Part shown: piece by piece, positions 16,413 to 25,131 of the stretch
Numbering within the stretch: the stretch's first letter is position 1
Layout of the letters: each line of letters starts with the position of its first letter
NCBI RefSeq assembly: GCF_947491715.1
Contig: NZ_CANLKR010000048.1
Span: 1 to 34,087, forward strand
DNA: 34,087 nucleotides
Source: an uncultured Shewanella sp.
GTDB taxonomy: Bacteria > Pseudomonadota > Gammaproteobacteria > Enterobacterales > Shewanellaceae
Direction of reading: 5' to 3'
Translations under genes and position numbers: made by a program
Notes under the pieces: generated by a model
Database searches by the model: none
Told to the model about the DNA's origin: nothing
The model's input: the letters and a program-made list of their open reading frames with translations, nothing else

Positions 16413-18701
16413 TTATATCTTACATGCGCCGCCAGCACAGCCATCATCTTCCTCTTCAACACTGACGATATCATCATGTTGATCTGAAGCGCCATCACGA
16501 GTGTTATGGTAGTACAAGGTCTTAAGGCCCAACTTGTAAGCCGACAATAAATCTTTTAACAGTACTTGCATGGGGACTTTATTATCGTCAAATCGTAATG
16601 GATCATAATTAGTATTGGCTGAAATGGCTTGATCCACAAATTTTTGCATTAGACCCACAAGCTGCAAATAACCTTGGTTATTGGGCATTTGCCATAGTAA
16701 TTCATAGTTATCTTTTAGGGTATCGAGATCAGGGACGACTTGCTTTAATTGACCATCTTTACTGGCTTTAACGCTGATAAGTCCTCGTGGGGGTTCAATG
16801 CCATTTGTGGCATTGGAGATCTGAGAAGAGGTTTCTGATGGCATTAATGCTGATAATGTCGAATTGCGCAGTCCATGTGTTTTGATGTCTTGACGCAATG
16901 CCTCCCAATCAAGGTGCAGTGGCTCATCACAGATGTTATCAAGATCACGTTTGTAGGTATCAATAGGTAAAATACCTTGTGAGTACGTGGTTTCATGGAA
17001 CAAGGGACAGGCGCCTTGCTCTTTGGCCAGCGTCATAGAAGCTTTTAATAAATAATATTGAATCGCCTCAAAGGTTCTGTGAGTCAGCCCGTTGGCTGAG
17101 CCATCGGAATATTTTACTCCATTTTTAGCTAAATAATTAGCAAAGTTGATGACGCCTATGCCTAAGGTACGGCGATTCATTGAGGCCGAACGGGCAGCTT
17201 CAATGGGATAATCTTGATAATCGAGCAAGTTATCCAGAGCACGTACGGCTAGCTCGGCTAAAGGTTCAATTTCATCAAGGGAATGAATGGCGCCTAAGTT
17301 AATTGCTGAGAGGGTACAAAGTGCAATTTCACCTTCGGGATCGTTAATGTTATCCAGTGGCTTAGTGGGCAGCGCAATCTCAAGACATAAATTAGATTGT
17401 CTGATGGGGGCCACTTGTGCATCAAATGGGCTGTGAGTATTACAGTGATCAACATTCTGAATATAAATACGGCCTGTTGAAGCACGTTCCTGCATCATTA
17501 AAGAAAAGAGTTCAATGGCGTTTATTTGTGTTTTTCGAATTGTATCATCTTGCTCATATTGCAGATATAAACGTTCGAACTCATCTTGGTTTTCAAAAAA
17601 AGCATCATATAAACCAGGGACATCAGATGGGCTGAATAAACTGATCACGCCACCTTTAATCATGCGCTGATACATGAGTTTGTTAATTTGTACACCGTAG
17701 TCTAAATGGCGGATACGGTTATCTTCCACACCACGGTTATTTTTAAGGACCAATAGCGATTCGACTTCCAAATGCCAAATAGGGTAGAAAAGCGTGGCTG
17801 CGCCACCGCGTACACCGCCTTGGGAGCAAGATTTAACGGCGGTTTGGAAGTGCTTATAAAAAGGAATGCAGCCTGTATGGAATGCCTCTCCTCCTCGAAT
17901 TGGACTGCCTAGTGCACGAATACGGCCAGCATTTATTCCAATGCCCGCACGTTGGCTGACATACTTGACAATCGAAGAGGATGTCGCATTAATGGAGTCT
18001 AGACTGTCATCACATTCAATGAGTACACAAGAGCTAAATTGACGCGTAGGGGTACGTACACCCGCCATAATAGGCGTGGGTAATGAAATTTTAAAGGTGG
18101 ACGTCGCATCATAGAAGTCTTTGATGTAATTGAGGCGAGTCTCTTTTGGGTATTTAGCAAATAAACTTGCGGCCACTAAAATATATAAAAATTGTGCACT
18201 TTCATAGACTTCATTGGTCACGCGGTTTTGAACTAAATATTTACCTTCAAGCTGCTTAACGGCGGCATAAGAAAAGTCCATGTCACGCCAATGATCGATG
18301 AAGCTATCGAGTAAAGTCAGCTCTTCACTTGAATAATCTTCCAGTAAATGGGCGTCATACTTGCCGATATCGACCAGCTTATTAATATGGATTTCAAGTG
18401 AGGGGGGTTCAAATTGACCAAAGGCTTTTTTGCGCAGATGAAAAATAGCAAGTCGAGCGGCTAAGAACTGATAATCCGGAGATTCAGGCGAAATCAAATC
18501 GGCGGCGGCTTTGATGATAGTTTCATGAATTGCTTCAGTGGGAATGCCATCAAAAAATTGTAAATGCGATCTCAGTTCTACTTCAGAAACAGAGACATTG
18601 TTGAGTCCTTTCGCTGCCCAAGTGATCACACGGTGGATTTTGTCGAGATCGATCGTCTCACGCTCACCGCTACGCTTGGTGACTGTCAAATTGCTATTCA
18701 T
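16413..18701 (-). CDS. nrdA: Class Ia ribonucleoside-diphosphate reductase, alpha subunit
   Basis: 762-residue catalytic R1 subunit. An N-terminal ATP cone (KRSGERETIDLDKIHRVITW) provides allosteric activity control. Active-site cysteines are in FSSCVLIECDDSLDSI and in the SNLCLEIALPTKP / GEIALCTLSAINLG region, and the redox-relay pair is at the extreme C-terminus (DGCAGGACKI, C755 and C760). Length and C-terminus match E. coli NrdA. It is the first gene of nrdA-nrdB-fdx. NrdR-like boxes and a DnaA-box-like site lie about 155-250 bases upstream. Confidence 0.98.
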   Translation of the reverse strand: MNSNLTVTKRSGERETIDLDKIHRVITWAAKGLNNVSVSEVELRSHLQFFDGIPTEAIHETIIKAAADLISPESPDYQFLAARLAIFHLRKKAFGQFEPPSLEIHINKLVDIGKYDAHLLEDYSSEELTLLDSFIDHWRDMDFSYAAVKQLEGKYLVQNRVTNEVYESAQFLYILVAASLFAKYPKETRLNYIKDFYDATSTFKISLPTPIMAGVRTPTRQFSSCVLIECDDSLDSINATSSSIVKYVSQRAGIGINAGRIRALGSPIRGGEAFHTGCIPFYKHFQTAVKSCSQGGVRGGAATLFYPIWHLEVESLLVLKNNRGVEDNRIRHLDYGVQINKLMYQRMIKGGVISLFSPSDVPGLYDAFFENQDEFERLYLQYEQDDTIRKTQINAIELFSLMMQERASTGRIYIQNVDHCNTHSPFDAQVAPIRQSNLCLEIALPTKPLDNINDPEGEIALCTLSAINLGAIHSLDEIEPLAELAVRALDNLLDYQDYPIEAARSASMNRRTLGIGVINFANYLAKNGVKYSDGSANGLTHRTFEAIQYYLLKASMTLAKEQGACPLFHETTYSQGILPIDTYKRDLDNICDEPLHLDWEALRQDIKTHGLRNSTLSALMPSETSSQISNATNGIEPPRGLISVKASKDGQLKQVVPDLDTLKDNYELLWQMPNNQGYLQLVGLMQKFVDQAISANTNYDPLRFDDNKVPMQVLLKDLLSAYKLGLKTLYYHNTRDGASDQHDDIVSVEEEDDGCAGGACKI

Positions 18702-18856
18702 TAATAGTGGGGCCTTGGTTCTTTATATTCATGTTAGCGATCGGGTTAAGATCGCAATAGGTGTCCATATCAAAATCAAATAATGACTGATAAAATAGAG
18801 GTCAGTTTCTTTAACTTGACACTGGGGTCCTTATCGTGTCTGCAATTGTTACCTAC

Positions 18857-18903
18857 ACACAATATATGGTGCTTTGTCATTTCTTAAATACAAGATAGTG
18901 CGG
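18857..18903 (-). promoter_or_regulatory. Tandem NrdR-box-like sites upstream of nrdA
   Basis: ACACAATATATGGTGC (18857-18872) matches the NrdR palindrome ACACWATATATWGTGT at 14 of 16 positions. A weaker second site, ATACAAGATAGTGCGG (18888-18903), matches at 11 of 16. The two are offset by 31 bp, the three-turn spacing typical of NrdR box pairs. NrdR represses ribonucleotide reductase operons in response to the dATP/ATP balance. Confidence 0.7.
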
Positions 18904-18941
18904 TTTTGGCCATTTTGCAAGTGAGAATTTTGGGCACAAGT

Positions 18942-18950
18942 TGTGGATAT
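18942..18950 (-). promoter_or_regulatory. DnaA-box-like site upstream of nrdA
   Basis: TGTGGATAT on the plus strand differs at one position from the DnaA box complement TGTGGATAA. In E. coli nrdAB is DnaA-controlled through upstream boxes, so the place is sensible, but a single 8-of-9 match can occur by chance. Confidence 0.35.
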
Positions 18951-18962
18951 CTTGAGGATAAT

Positions 18963-19005
18963 AGCCTCAGTTAGTAATAGCTAACCCATTGAGGCTTGTT
19001 TTTAT
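18963..19005 (+). terminator. Terminator-like nested hairpin between HAD phosphatase and nrdA
   Basis: Outer arms AGCCTCA (18963-18969) and TGAGGCT (18990-18996) enclose inner arms GTTAG (18970-18974) and CTAAC (18981-18985). The T-run follows on the plus strand (TGTTTTTAT). It lies after the leftward HAD gene, so its main effect might be on antisense transcription, or it may work both ways. Confidence 0.5.
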
Positions 19006-19117
19006 ATGAGTAAAATTTTAACGGCTAAAATTTGAGCTGCCTAGATCAAATGTAAAGATCGAATCGTGACTGACGGATCCTTATTCAAGACGCTTTTAAT
19101 TTGAATTGCACTTTGTT

Positions 19118-19840
19118 TTAAAGTTGTTCGTTTAACCATTTTTCAAATGATTTTCCGGCTTCAAAATAGTGCTTAGCAGGCCAGTTATTGGGGAAATCAT
19201 CTTGACTGATATATCCCCAAAGTGCGACAGCACCGATCATATTGGCATTTTTAGCGGCAATAAGATCACGCTCGGCATCGCCTAAATATAAAATAGTATG
19301 GGGGGCGCAGCCCATTTGTTGAGCCGCGAGCCACATCGGAGCTGTGTGAGGCTTAGACTTAAGGGTGCTATCACCACTGACAATCGTGCGCATGCGTTGA
19401 GTGAGTTTAAGTGAATCCAGTAATGGTCTGGCAAATCGTGCAGCTTTATTGGTGACAACGCCATAAGGGATATGCTTACTGTCTAACAATGAAAGCACAG
19501 CATCAATACCATCAAATATTGCTGTATTGTCGCCATTAATATGGTGATAATGGTGCAATAGCCTTTGTTGTATTTGTATTTTTTTGTCGTCAGTTAAGCT
19601 AGGTTCGGCTGCGCTGACTAAGGCTAAACTGCCATGAGAAGCCACGGAGCGCATGCTCTCTATACTGTGCTGTGGATAACCAAACTCTTTTAGGCTGAGG
19701 TTAAGCGCTGTGATTAAATCAGGAGCAGTGTCGGCGAGCGTACCATCAAGATCAAAGAGGACACCTTTAATCGGCGATGCGCTTGAACTGACTCCTGTTA
19801 CATGCGTTGTTACTGTCGAAGCGATTGAGGGGCTAGTCAT
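19118..19840 (-). CDS. HAD-family phosphatase (phosphoglycolate phosphatase / MupP-like)
   Basis: 240-residue HAD hydrolase. Motif I is FDLDGTLADT (nucleophile D30, acid D32), motif II Thr is in GVVTNKAARF, motif III Lys in TLKSKPHTAP and motif IV in YLGDAERDLIAAKNA. About 23 Ser/Thr-rich residues precede motif I and may be dispensable. The start codon overlaps the last 8 bases of ubiG, so the two are translationally coupled. The family includes phosphoglycolate phosphatase and, in Pseudomonas, the ubiG-linked N-acetylmuramate-6-phosphate phosphatase MupP of cell-wall recycling; the ubiG linkage makes MupP a real alternative. Confidence 0.9.
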   Translation of the reverse strand: MTSPSIASTVTTHVTGVSSSASPIKGVLFDLDGTLADTAPDLITALNLSLKEFGYPQHSIESMRSVASHGSLALVSAAEPSLTDDKKIQIQQRLLHHYHHINGDNTAIFDGIDAVLSLLDSKHIPYGVVTNKAARFARPLLDSLKLTQRMRTIVSGDSTLKSKPHTAPMWLAAQQMGCAPHTILYLGDAERDLIAAKNANMIGAVALWGYISQDDFPNNWPAKHYFEAGKSFEKWLNEQL

Positions 19841-20543
19841 TTTTGACCGTCGCTATCATGTAATTGACATCAAGTTTTTCAGTATATTTAAATATATCCG
19901 TTAACGGGTTATAAGTGATGCCTGTTGCATCAGTGCATTGAAGCTGTGCGTGTTCAGCGAGTGATATTAATTCTGAGGGTTTGATAAATTTTTTATGATC
20001 ATGGGTACCAACAGGCAGCATTTTTAATAGGTATTCGGCACCAATAATGGTTTGTAGATAAGCCATTATATTGCGGTTAATGGTTGAAAAGAAAACATAA
20101 CCACCGGGTTTAACCATATCGGAACACGCTTGAATCACTGAGCTGGGATCAGGAACATGCTCTAACATTTCCATACACGTCACCACATCATACCTTCCCT
20201 GATGATTGTCTCTATGGGCTTCTGCCGTGCTTTTAATATAGTTGATATTGACGTTTGCCGCTAACGCATGAAGGCGAGCGACTTCTAAAGGCTCTTCTCC
20301 CATATCGAGTCCATCAACCTTTGCGCCCAATTTGGCCATACTTTCAGATAAGATACCACCGCCGCAGCCGACATCGAGTACCTGCTTGCCAAAAATTCCC
20401 CCAGCAGTTTGATCGATATAGTTGAGTCTAAGGGGGTTGAGTTTATGAAGCGGTTTGAACTCTCCTTGTGGATCCCACCAGGTTGACGCCATTTTTTCAA
20501 ATTTTGCAATTTCTTCAGGATCGACATTTGTGTTGTGCTGCAC
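19833..20543 (-). CDS. ubiG: Ubiquinone biosynthesis O-methyltransferase
   Basis: 236-residue SAM-dependent methyltransferase that performs both O-methylations of ubiquinone synthesis. It has the family N-terminus DPEEIAKFEKMASTWWDPQGEFKPLHKLNPLRL, the SAM motif QVLDVGCGGGILSE (54-67), and MEMLEHVPDP. The start is GTG at 20543 with AAGGTG 7 bases upstream. It is divergent from gyrA and overlaps the HAD phosphatase by 8 bases. Confidence 0.97.
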   Translation of the reverse strand: MQHNTNVDPEEIAKFEKMASTWWDPQGEFKPLHKLNPLRLNYIDQTAGGIFGKQVLDVGCGGGILSESMAKLGAKVDGLDMGEEPLEVARLHALAANVNINYIKSTAEAHRDNHQGRYDVVTCMEMLEHVPDPSSVIQACSDMVKPGGYVFFSTINRNIMAYLQTIIGAEYLLKMLPVGTHDHKKFIKPSELISLAEHAQLQCTDATGITYNPLTDIFKYTEKLDVNYMIATVKND

Positions 20544-20860
20544 GTTTTACACCTTTATTACCAATGTTTTCGATTAGTTTATCGTTATTAGAGATAATTA
20601 ACAAAGGTAATGGACAGAGAATCGTAGAATGGATATTGATGCTTGTTCAGGGGAAGGTTTTTGATGTTATTGAGTGATGAGAACGAGCTGGGTGAATAGA
20701 GATAGGCAAAATGCAGGAGTGAGCATTTCCTCTGGTTAGGATAGCAGAGGAAGTACTGTTGAAGAGGCTTTATTGTGTCTAAATTAAACGATCAAAATAC
20801 ACGGCTTTCACTTATTTAAAATGAACACTAATTAGGCCTAGCGACAATCAATATCTGTGT

Positions 20861-20866
20861 TAGAAT
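20861..20866 (+). promoter_or_regulatory. Possible gyrA promoter -10 element
   Basis: TAGAAT preceded by TGTGT, an extended -10 look, about 90 bases before the gyrA start. The -35 region (CTAGCG 17 bases upstream) is a poor match. The rest of the 20544-20955 divergent region shows no other recognisable element. Confidence 0.35.
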
Positions 20867-20955
20867 GGCAAATCACGTTTTCAGGCTCGGCAATGACTTA
20901 AGCTCTCATTTTAGGGACAAAGTTGTCAGCTATTTATCAGGAGATCGAGCAGTTT

Positions 20956-23667
20956 ATGACTGATCTGGCTTCATCTATAACACCCATTAATATTGAAGAC
21001 GAATTAAAAAATTCATACTTAGATTACGCCATGAGCGTAATTGTGGGTCGAGCATTGCCCGACGTGCGAGATGGCTTAAAGCCTGTGCATCGTCGTGTGC
21101 TATTTGCTATGAACGAACTAAAAAACGATTGGAATAAGCCTTATAAAAAGTCGGCTCGTGTCGTTGGTGATGTAATTGGTAAATATCACCCCCATGGCGA
21201 TACTGCTGTCTATGACACCATTGTACGTTTAGCGCAGCCATTTTCTTTGCGCTACACGCTTATTGATGGTCAAGGTAATTTCGGCTCGGTCGATGGTGAT
21301 TCAGCAGCGGCCATGCGTTATACCGAAATTCGTATGGAGAAGTTGGCCCATCAATTGTTGGCAGATCTTGACAAAGAAACGGTCGATTTTATTCCTAACT
21401 ATGATGGCACAGAATTTATTCCTGAGGTGTTGCCAACGCGCGTACCGAATTTATTGATTAATGGCTCTTCAGGTATTGCTGTGGGCATGGCAACCAATAT
21501 TCCGCCCCATAATCTCAATGAAGTGGTGGCAGGTTGCTTGGCGCTTATTGCCGATCCCGAATTGAGCATTAATCAGTTGATGGAGTATATTCCAGGCCCT
21601 GATTTTCCAACGGCGGCAATGATCAATGGTCGTAAAGGGATTGTTGATGCGTATCACACGGGCAAAGGCCGTGCGATTATGCGTGCTAAAGCCGAGATTG
21701 AAACCGAAGATAATGGCCGTGAGCGTATTATCGTTCATGAAATCCCTTATCAGGTGAATAAAGCTCGCTTGATTGAGAAAATTGCTGAGTTAGTTAAAGA
21801 TAAAAAAATTGAAGGCATTTCAGGACTTCGTGATGAGTCTGATAAAGACGGCATGCGTATTGTCATTGAAATTAAACGCGGTGAAGTGGGCGAGGTCGTA
21901 CTGAATAACCTTTATGCTCAAACACAAATGCAGTGTTCTTTTGGTATTAACATGGTGGCATTGACCAATGGTCAACCTAAACTGTTTAATTTAAAAGAAA
22001 TGCTAGAGTGTTTTATTCTTCATCGACGTGAAGTGGTCACTCGCCGTACTGTGTTTGAATTACGTAAAGCACGTGATCGTGCCCATATTCTAGAGTCTTT
22101 AGCCGTTGCTTTAGCCAATATTGATCCTATTATTGCGCTCATTAAGTCTTCTCCCACCTCTGCGGAAGCAAAGGTAAAATTAACCTCACAAGGTTGGGAG
22201 CTGGGTAATGTTAAAGCCATGCTGGAAAAAGCCGGTGACGATGCCGCGCGTCCAGAATGGTTAGCGCCTGAATTTGGTATTCGTGATGGTCTCTATTATC
22301 TGACAGAGCAACAAGCACAAGCGATCCTTGAGCTACGTTTGCACCGTTTGACAGGGCTTGAGCATGAAAAAATTCTTCAAGAATATGATGAGTTATTAAC
22401 CATTATTGCGGGGTTACTGTTCATTTTAAGCAGCCCAGAGCGTTTAATGGAAGTCATTAAGGAAGAGTTAGAAGAAATCCTTGAAGTGTATGGTGATGCA
22501 CGTCGTACGGTGATCAATGCCAACGAAGTGGATATGAGCCTTGAAGATCTCATCAATGAAGAAGATGTGGTTGTGACCTTGTCTCATTTAGGCTACGCGA
22601 AATATCAAGTCTTGAGTGATTATCAAGCGCAGCGCCGTGGCGGAAAAGGAAAAGCGGCCACTAAAGTCAAAGATGAAGATTTTGTTGAGAAACTGCTGGT
22701 AGCGAATACCCATGATACCATTTTGTGTTTCTCCGACTTCGGTAAAATGTATTGGTTAAAAGTGTACCAATTACCGCTGGCTAGCCGTCAGGCGCGTGGT
22801 CGACCTATTGTCAACTTGTTGCCGCTCTCAGAAGGTGAACGCATTACGGCGATTTTACCTGTGCGAGAATACGAAGATGATAAATACATCATCATGGCAA
22901 CCTCACATGGCACTGTGAAGAAAACACCATTAACGGCGTACAGTAATCCAAGAGCGAACGGTATTATTGCTGTTAATCTTAAGGATGGCGATCAGTTGAT
23001 TGGTGTGGATATCACTGATGGTAATGACGAGATCATGTTGTTCTCTGATGCGGGTAAAGTGGTGCGCTTTAATGAAAAAGTCAAAGACTCTGAAACCGGT
23101 GAAGTGAAGCGCGATCCTGAAACCGGTGAAGAAGTGCTGGCACTTAGACCTATGGGCCGAACCGCTACGGGTGTCCGTGGTATACGCTTAGAAGAAGGTC
23201 AGCAAGTCGTGTCGCTCATTGTGCCTAAAAATGATGGCGATATTTTGACGGTAACAGAAAATGGTTTTGGTAAGCGGACTTTATTAGAAGAGTACCCGGC
23301 TAAGAGTCGTGCGACCAAAGGTGTGGTGTCTATCAAAATAAGCGAGCGTAATGGCGCTGTCGTCGGTGCTGTTCAAGTGTGTGAAAATGATGAAATTATG
23401 CTTATCAGTGATAAAGGCACCTTAGTGCGTACGCCAGCCACTGGTGTATCGACTATTGGCCGTAATACACAAGGTGTGACCATTATTAAAACGGCTGTTG
23501 AAGAAAAAGTGGTCGGCTTGCAGCGGATCGATGAAATTCAAACCGATGATGATGAGTGCCTTGATGAAGGCGCACAAGAAGCGGTTGGGGAGAATGCTGA
23601 GATCAGTGAGACTGAGGTGACAGATAATGATGCGCCTAAGCCTGATCCAAAAGCGGATGAAGAATAA
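20956..23667 (+). CDS. gyrA: DNA gyrase subunit A
   Basis: 903-residue breakage-reunion subunit of gyrase. The start MTDLASSITPINIEDELKNSY is the family N-terminus; an in-frame TTG at 20923 would add 11 unrelated residues. Catalytic Y122 is in AAAMRYTEIRM. The quinolone-pocket region is YHPHGDTAVYD with Thr at position 83 and Asp at 87. The GyrA box QRRGGKG needed for DNA wrapping begins the C-terminal beta-pinwheel domain. The protein ends in an acidic tail rich in D and E. It is followed by a strong terminator and then serC. Confidence 0.99.
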   Translation: MTDLASSITPINIEDELKNSYLDYAMSVIVGRALPDVRDGLKPVHRRVLFAMNELKNDWNKPYKKSARVVGDVIGKYHPHGDTAVYDTIVRLAQPFSLRYTLIDGQGNFGSVDGDSAAAMRYTEIRMEKLAHQLLADLDKETVDFIPNYDGTEFIPEVLPTRVPNLLINGSSGIAVGMATNIPPHNLNEVVAGCLALIADPELSINQLMEYIPGPDFPTAAMINGRKGIVDAYHTGKGRAIMRAKAEIETEDNGRERIIVHEIPYQVNKARLIEKIAELVKDKKIEGISGLRDESDKDGMRIVIEIKRGEVGEVVLNNLYAQTQMQCSFGINMVALTNGQPKLFNLKEMLECFILHRREVVTRRTVFELRKARDRAHILESLAVALANIDPIIALIKSSPTSAEAKVKLTSQGWELGNVKAMLEKAGDDAARPEWLAPEFGIRDGLYYLTEQQAQAILELRLHRLTGLEHEKILQEYDELLTIIAGLLFILSSPERLMEVIKEELEEILEVYGDARRTVINANEVDMSLEDLINEEDVVVTLSHLGYAKYQVLSDYQAQRRGGKGKAATKVKDEDFVEKLLVANTHDTILCFSDFGKMYWLKVYQLPLASRQARGRPIVNLLPLSEGERITAILPVREYEDDKYIIMATSHGTVKKTPLTAYSNPRANGIIAVNLKDGDQLIGVDITDGNDEIMLFSDAGKVVRFNEKVKDSETGEVKRDPETGEEVLALRPMGRTATGVRGIRLEEGQQVVSLIVPKNDGDILTVTENGFGKRTLLEEYPAKSRATKGVVSIKISERNGAVVGAVQVCENDEIMLISDKGTLVRTPATGVSTIGRNTQGVTIIKTAVEEKVVGLQRIDEIQTDDDECLDEGAQEAVGENAEISETEVTDNDAPKPDPKADEE

Positions 23668-23683
23668 AGCGTAAATGAGCATA

Positions 23684-23714
23684 ACGGGCGTCCAATTGGA
23701 CGCTCGTTTTTTTT
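23684..23714 (+). terminator. Rho-independent terminator after gyrA
   Basis: ACGGGCGTCC (23684-23693), loop AATT, GGACGCTCGT (23698-23707), with a run of eight T from 23707. One G-T pair in the stem. A textbook intrinsic terminator 16 bases past the gyrA stop. Confidence 0.93.
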
Positions 23715-23772
23715 AGCTTATATTTTTATGGTTAAGAGTGAGTATTTTAGTCAATATGAGAGGAAGAGATCA

Positions 23773-24864
23773 GTGAGCATTACTTATAATTTCTGTGCAG
23801 GGCCTGCCATGTTGCCTCAAGCGGTAATGCAAAGAGCGCAAAGTGAATTACTTGATTGGAACAATCAGGGAGTATCGGTCATGGAGCTCAGTCATCGCGA
23901 TCCATCCTATATTGCGTTAGCTGAGAAAGCGGAACAAGACTTACGTGATTTAATGGCCATTCCTGATAATTACCATGTGTTGTTTATGCATGGTGGTGGG
24001 CGCGCGCAATTCGCTGCTGTGGTGAATAACTTTCTTGGTGATGAGGGAGAAGCGCTCTATTTAGTGGATGGCAGTTGGTCTTCAATCGCTGCCGACGAAG
24101 CGGAAAAATTAGTTGGCAAGACGCATATTGATAGACTCAATATTGTCAATAAAACGGCCGATAACAGCCAGGTTGAATTACCTAATTTACACGGGATCAA
24201 AAAAGATTATCGTTATGTACATTACTGCCCTAATGAAACGGTAGACGGCATTGAAATCTTTGATGAGCTGGATAGCCCTTGGCCTGTGGTCGCGGATATG
24301 TCCTCTACTATCATGTCTCGTGAAATCGATGTGAGTCGCTATGGTCTTATTTATGCGGGTGCGCAGAAAAATATTGGTCCATCGGGGTTAAGTATTGTCA
24401 TTGTGCATCAAGATTTATTAAGCCTGCCTAGTTTACCTCAATCATCGATTATGGATTATCGTCTCGCGGTGAAGCATGGCTCTATGTACAATACACCACC
24501 CACATTTGCTTGGTATCTGGCAGCGAAAGTGTTTGAATGGTTAAAAGACATCGGTGGCGTGAGTGCGATTGCTGCGGTGAATAAACAAAAAGCGGCCTTG
24601 CTTTATGAATGCATCGATGGCTCTGATTTTTATGTCAATAAGGTGAGTGTTGAACACCGCTCGAACATGAATGTGACCTTTTATTTAACCGATGAAGAGC
24701 TCAATAGCCAGTTCTTAGCTCAGGCTAAGCAAGCGGGATTAGTGGCCTTAAAAGGCCATCGCATGGTGGGCGGAATGCGAGCCAGTATTTATAATGCCAT
24801 GCCACTTGAAGGGGTTCAGGCACTCGTTGAATTTATGACCGCTTTTGCCGCAGAGCATGGATGA
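23773..24864 (+). CDS. serC: Phosphoserine aminotransferase
   Basis: 363-residue PLP enzyme converting 3-phosphohydroxypyruvate to phosphoserine, also used in pyridoxal phosphate synthesis. The family start (M)SITYNFCAGPAMLP fixes the start at GTG 23773, with AGGAAGAG about 5 bases upstream; an in-frame ATG at 23728 adds 15 unrelated residues. The PLP lysine is in YAGAQKNIGPSGL, and other family blocks are MHGGGRAQFAAVV and HRMVGGMRASIYNAM. In many relatives serC is followed by aroA; here a terminator follows and the sequence changes to accessory character. Confidence 0.97.
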   Translation: MSITYNFCAGPAMLPQAVMQRAQSELLDWNNQGVSVMELSHRDPSYIALAEKAEQDLRDLMAIPDNYHVLFMHGGGRAQFAAVVNNFLGDEGEALYLVDGSWSSIAADEAEKLVGKTHIDRLNIVNKTADNSQVELPNLHGIKKDYRYVHYCPNETVDGIEIFDELDSPWPVVADMSSTIMSREIDVSRYGLIYAGAQKNIGPSGLSIVIVHQDLLSLPSLPQSSIMDYRLAVKHGSMYNTPPTFAWYLAAKVFEWLKDIGGVSAIAAVNKQKAALLYECIDGSDFYVNKVSVEHRSNMNVTFYLTDEELNSQFLAQAKQAGLVALKGHRMVGGMRASIYNAMPLEGVQALVEFMTAFAAEHG

Positions 24865-24887
24865 TAAACTTAATGAGATAAGAAAGT

Positions 24888-24914
24888 AAAAAGCGCTATT
24901 ATTGCGCTTTTTTA
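24888..24914 (+). terminator. Rho-independent terminator after serC
   Basis: AAAGCGC (24890-24896) pairs with GCGCTTT (24904-24910) across a 7-base loop, preceded by A's and followed by T's, 24 bases past the serC stop. Confidence 0.88.
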
Positions 24915-24975
24915 TTTGAGTAGGTGAAGGTGTCCATGGGAAATTCTTCCTAATAGCCTTTTAAAAGAACACGCC

Positions 24976-24994
24976 TATACCCGTGACACTTCAA
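24976..24994 (+). repeat. Solo terminal-repeat remnant of the MITE-like element
   Basis: TATACCCGTGACACTTCAA differs by one base from the terminal inverted repeat of the element at 29410-29739 (TATACCCGTGATACTTCAA). No partner end or internal element sequence is found next to it. It lies between the serC terminator and the first island gene. A separate hairpin (AGCAGCAGG with CCT-A-GCTGCT, 25017-25042) follows. Confidence 0.6.
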
Positions 24995-25131
24995 TGTGAT
25001 TAAGTGAACAAGGTTTAGCAGCAGGGAGCATACCTAGCTGCTATCTTTACTTAATATGAAGCAAAACACTCGTTAATCACGAAATAATCATCTATTAACG
25101 GCGCGAATGAGATAACTGTAAAGGGGATGTG

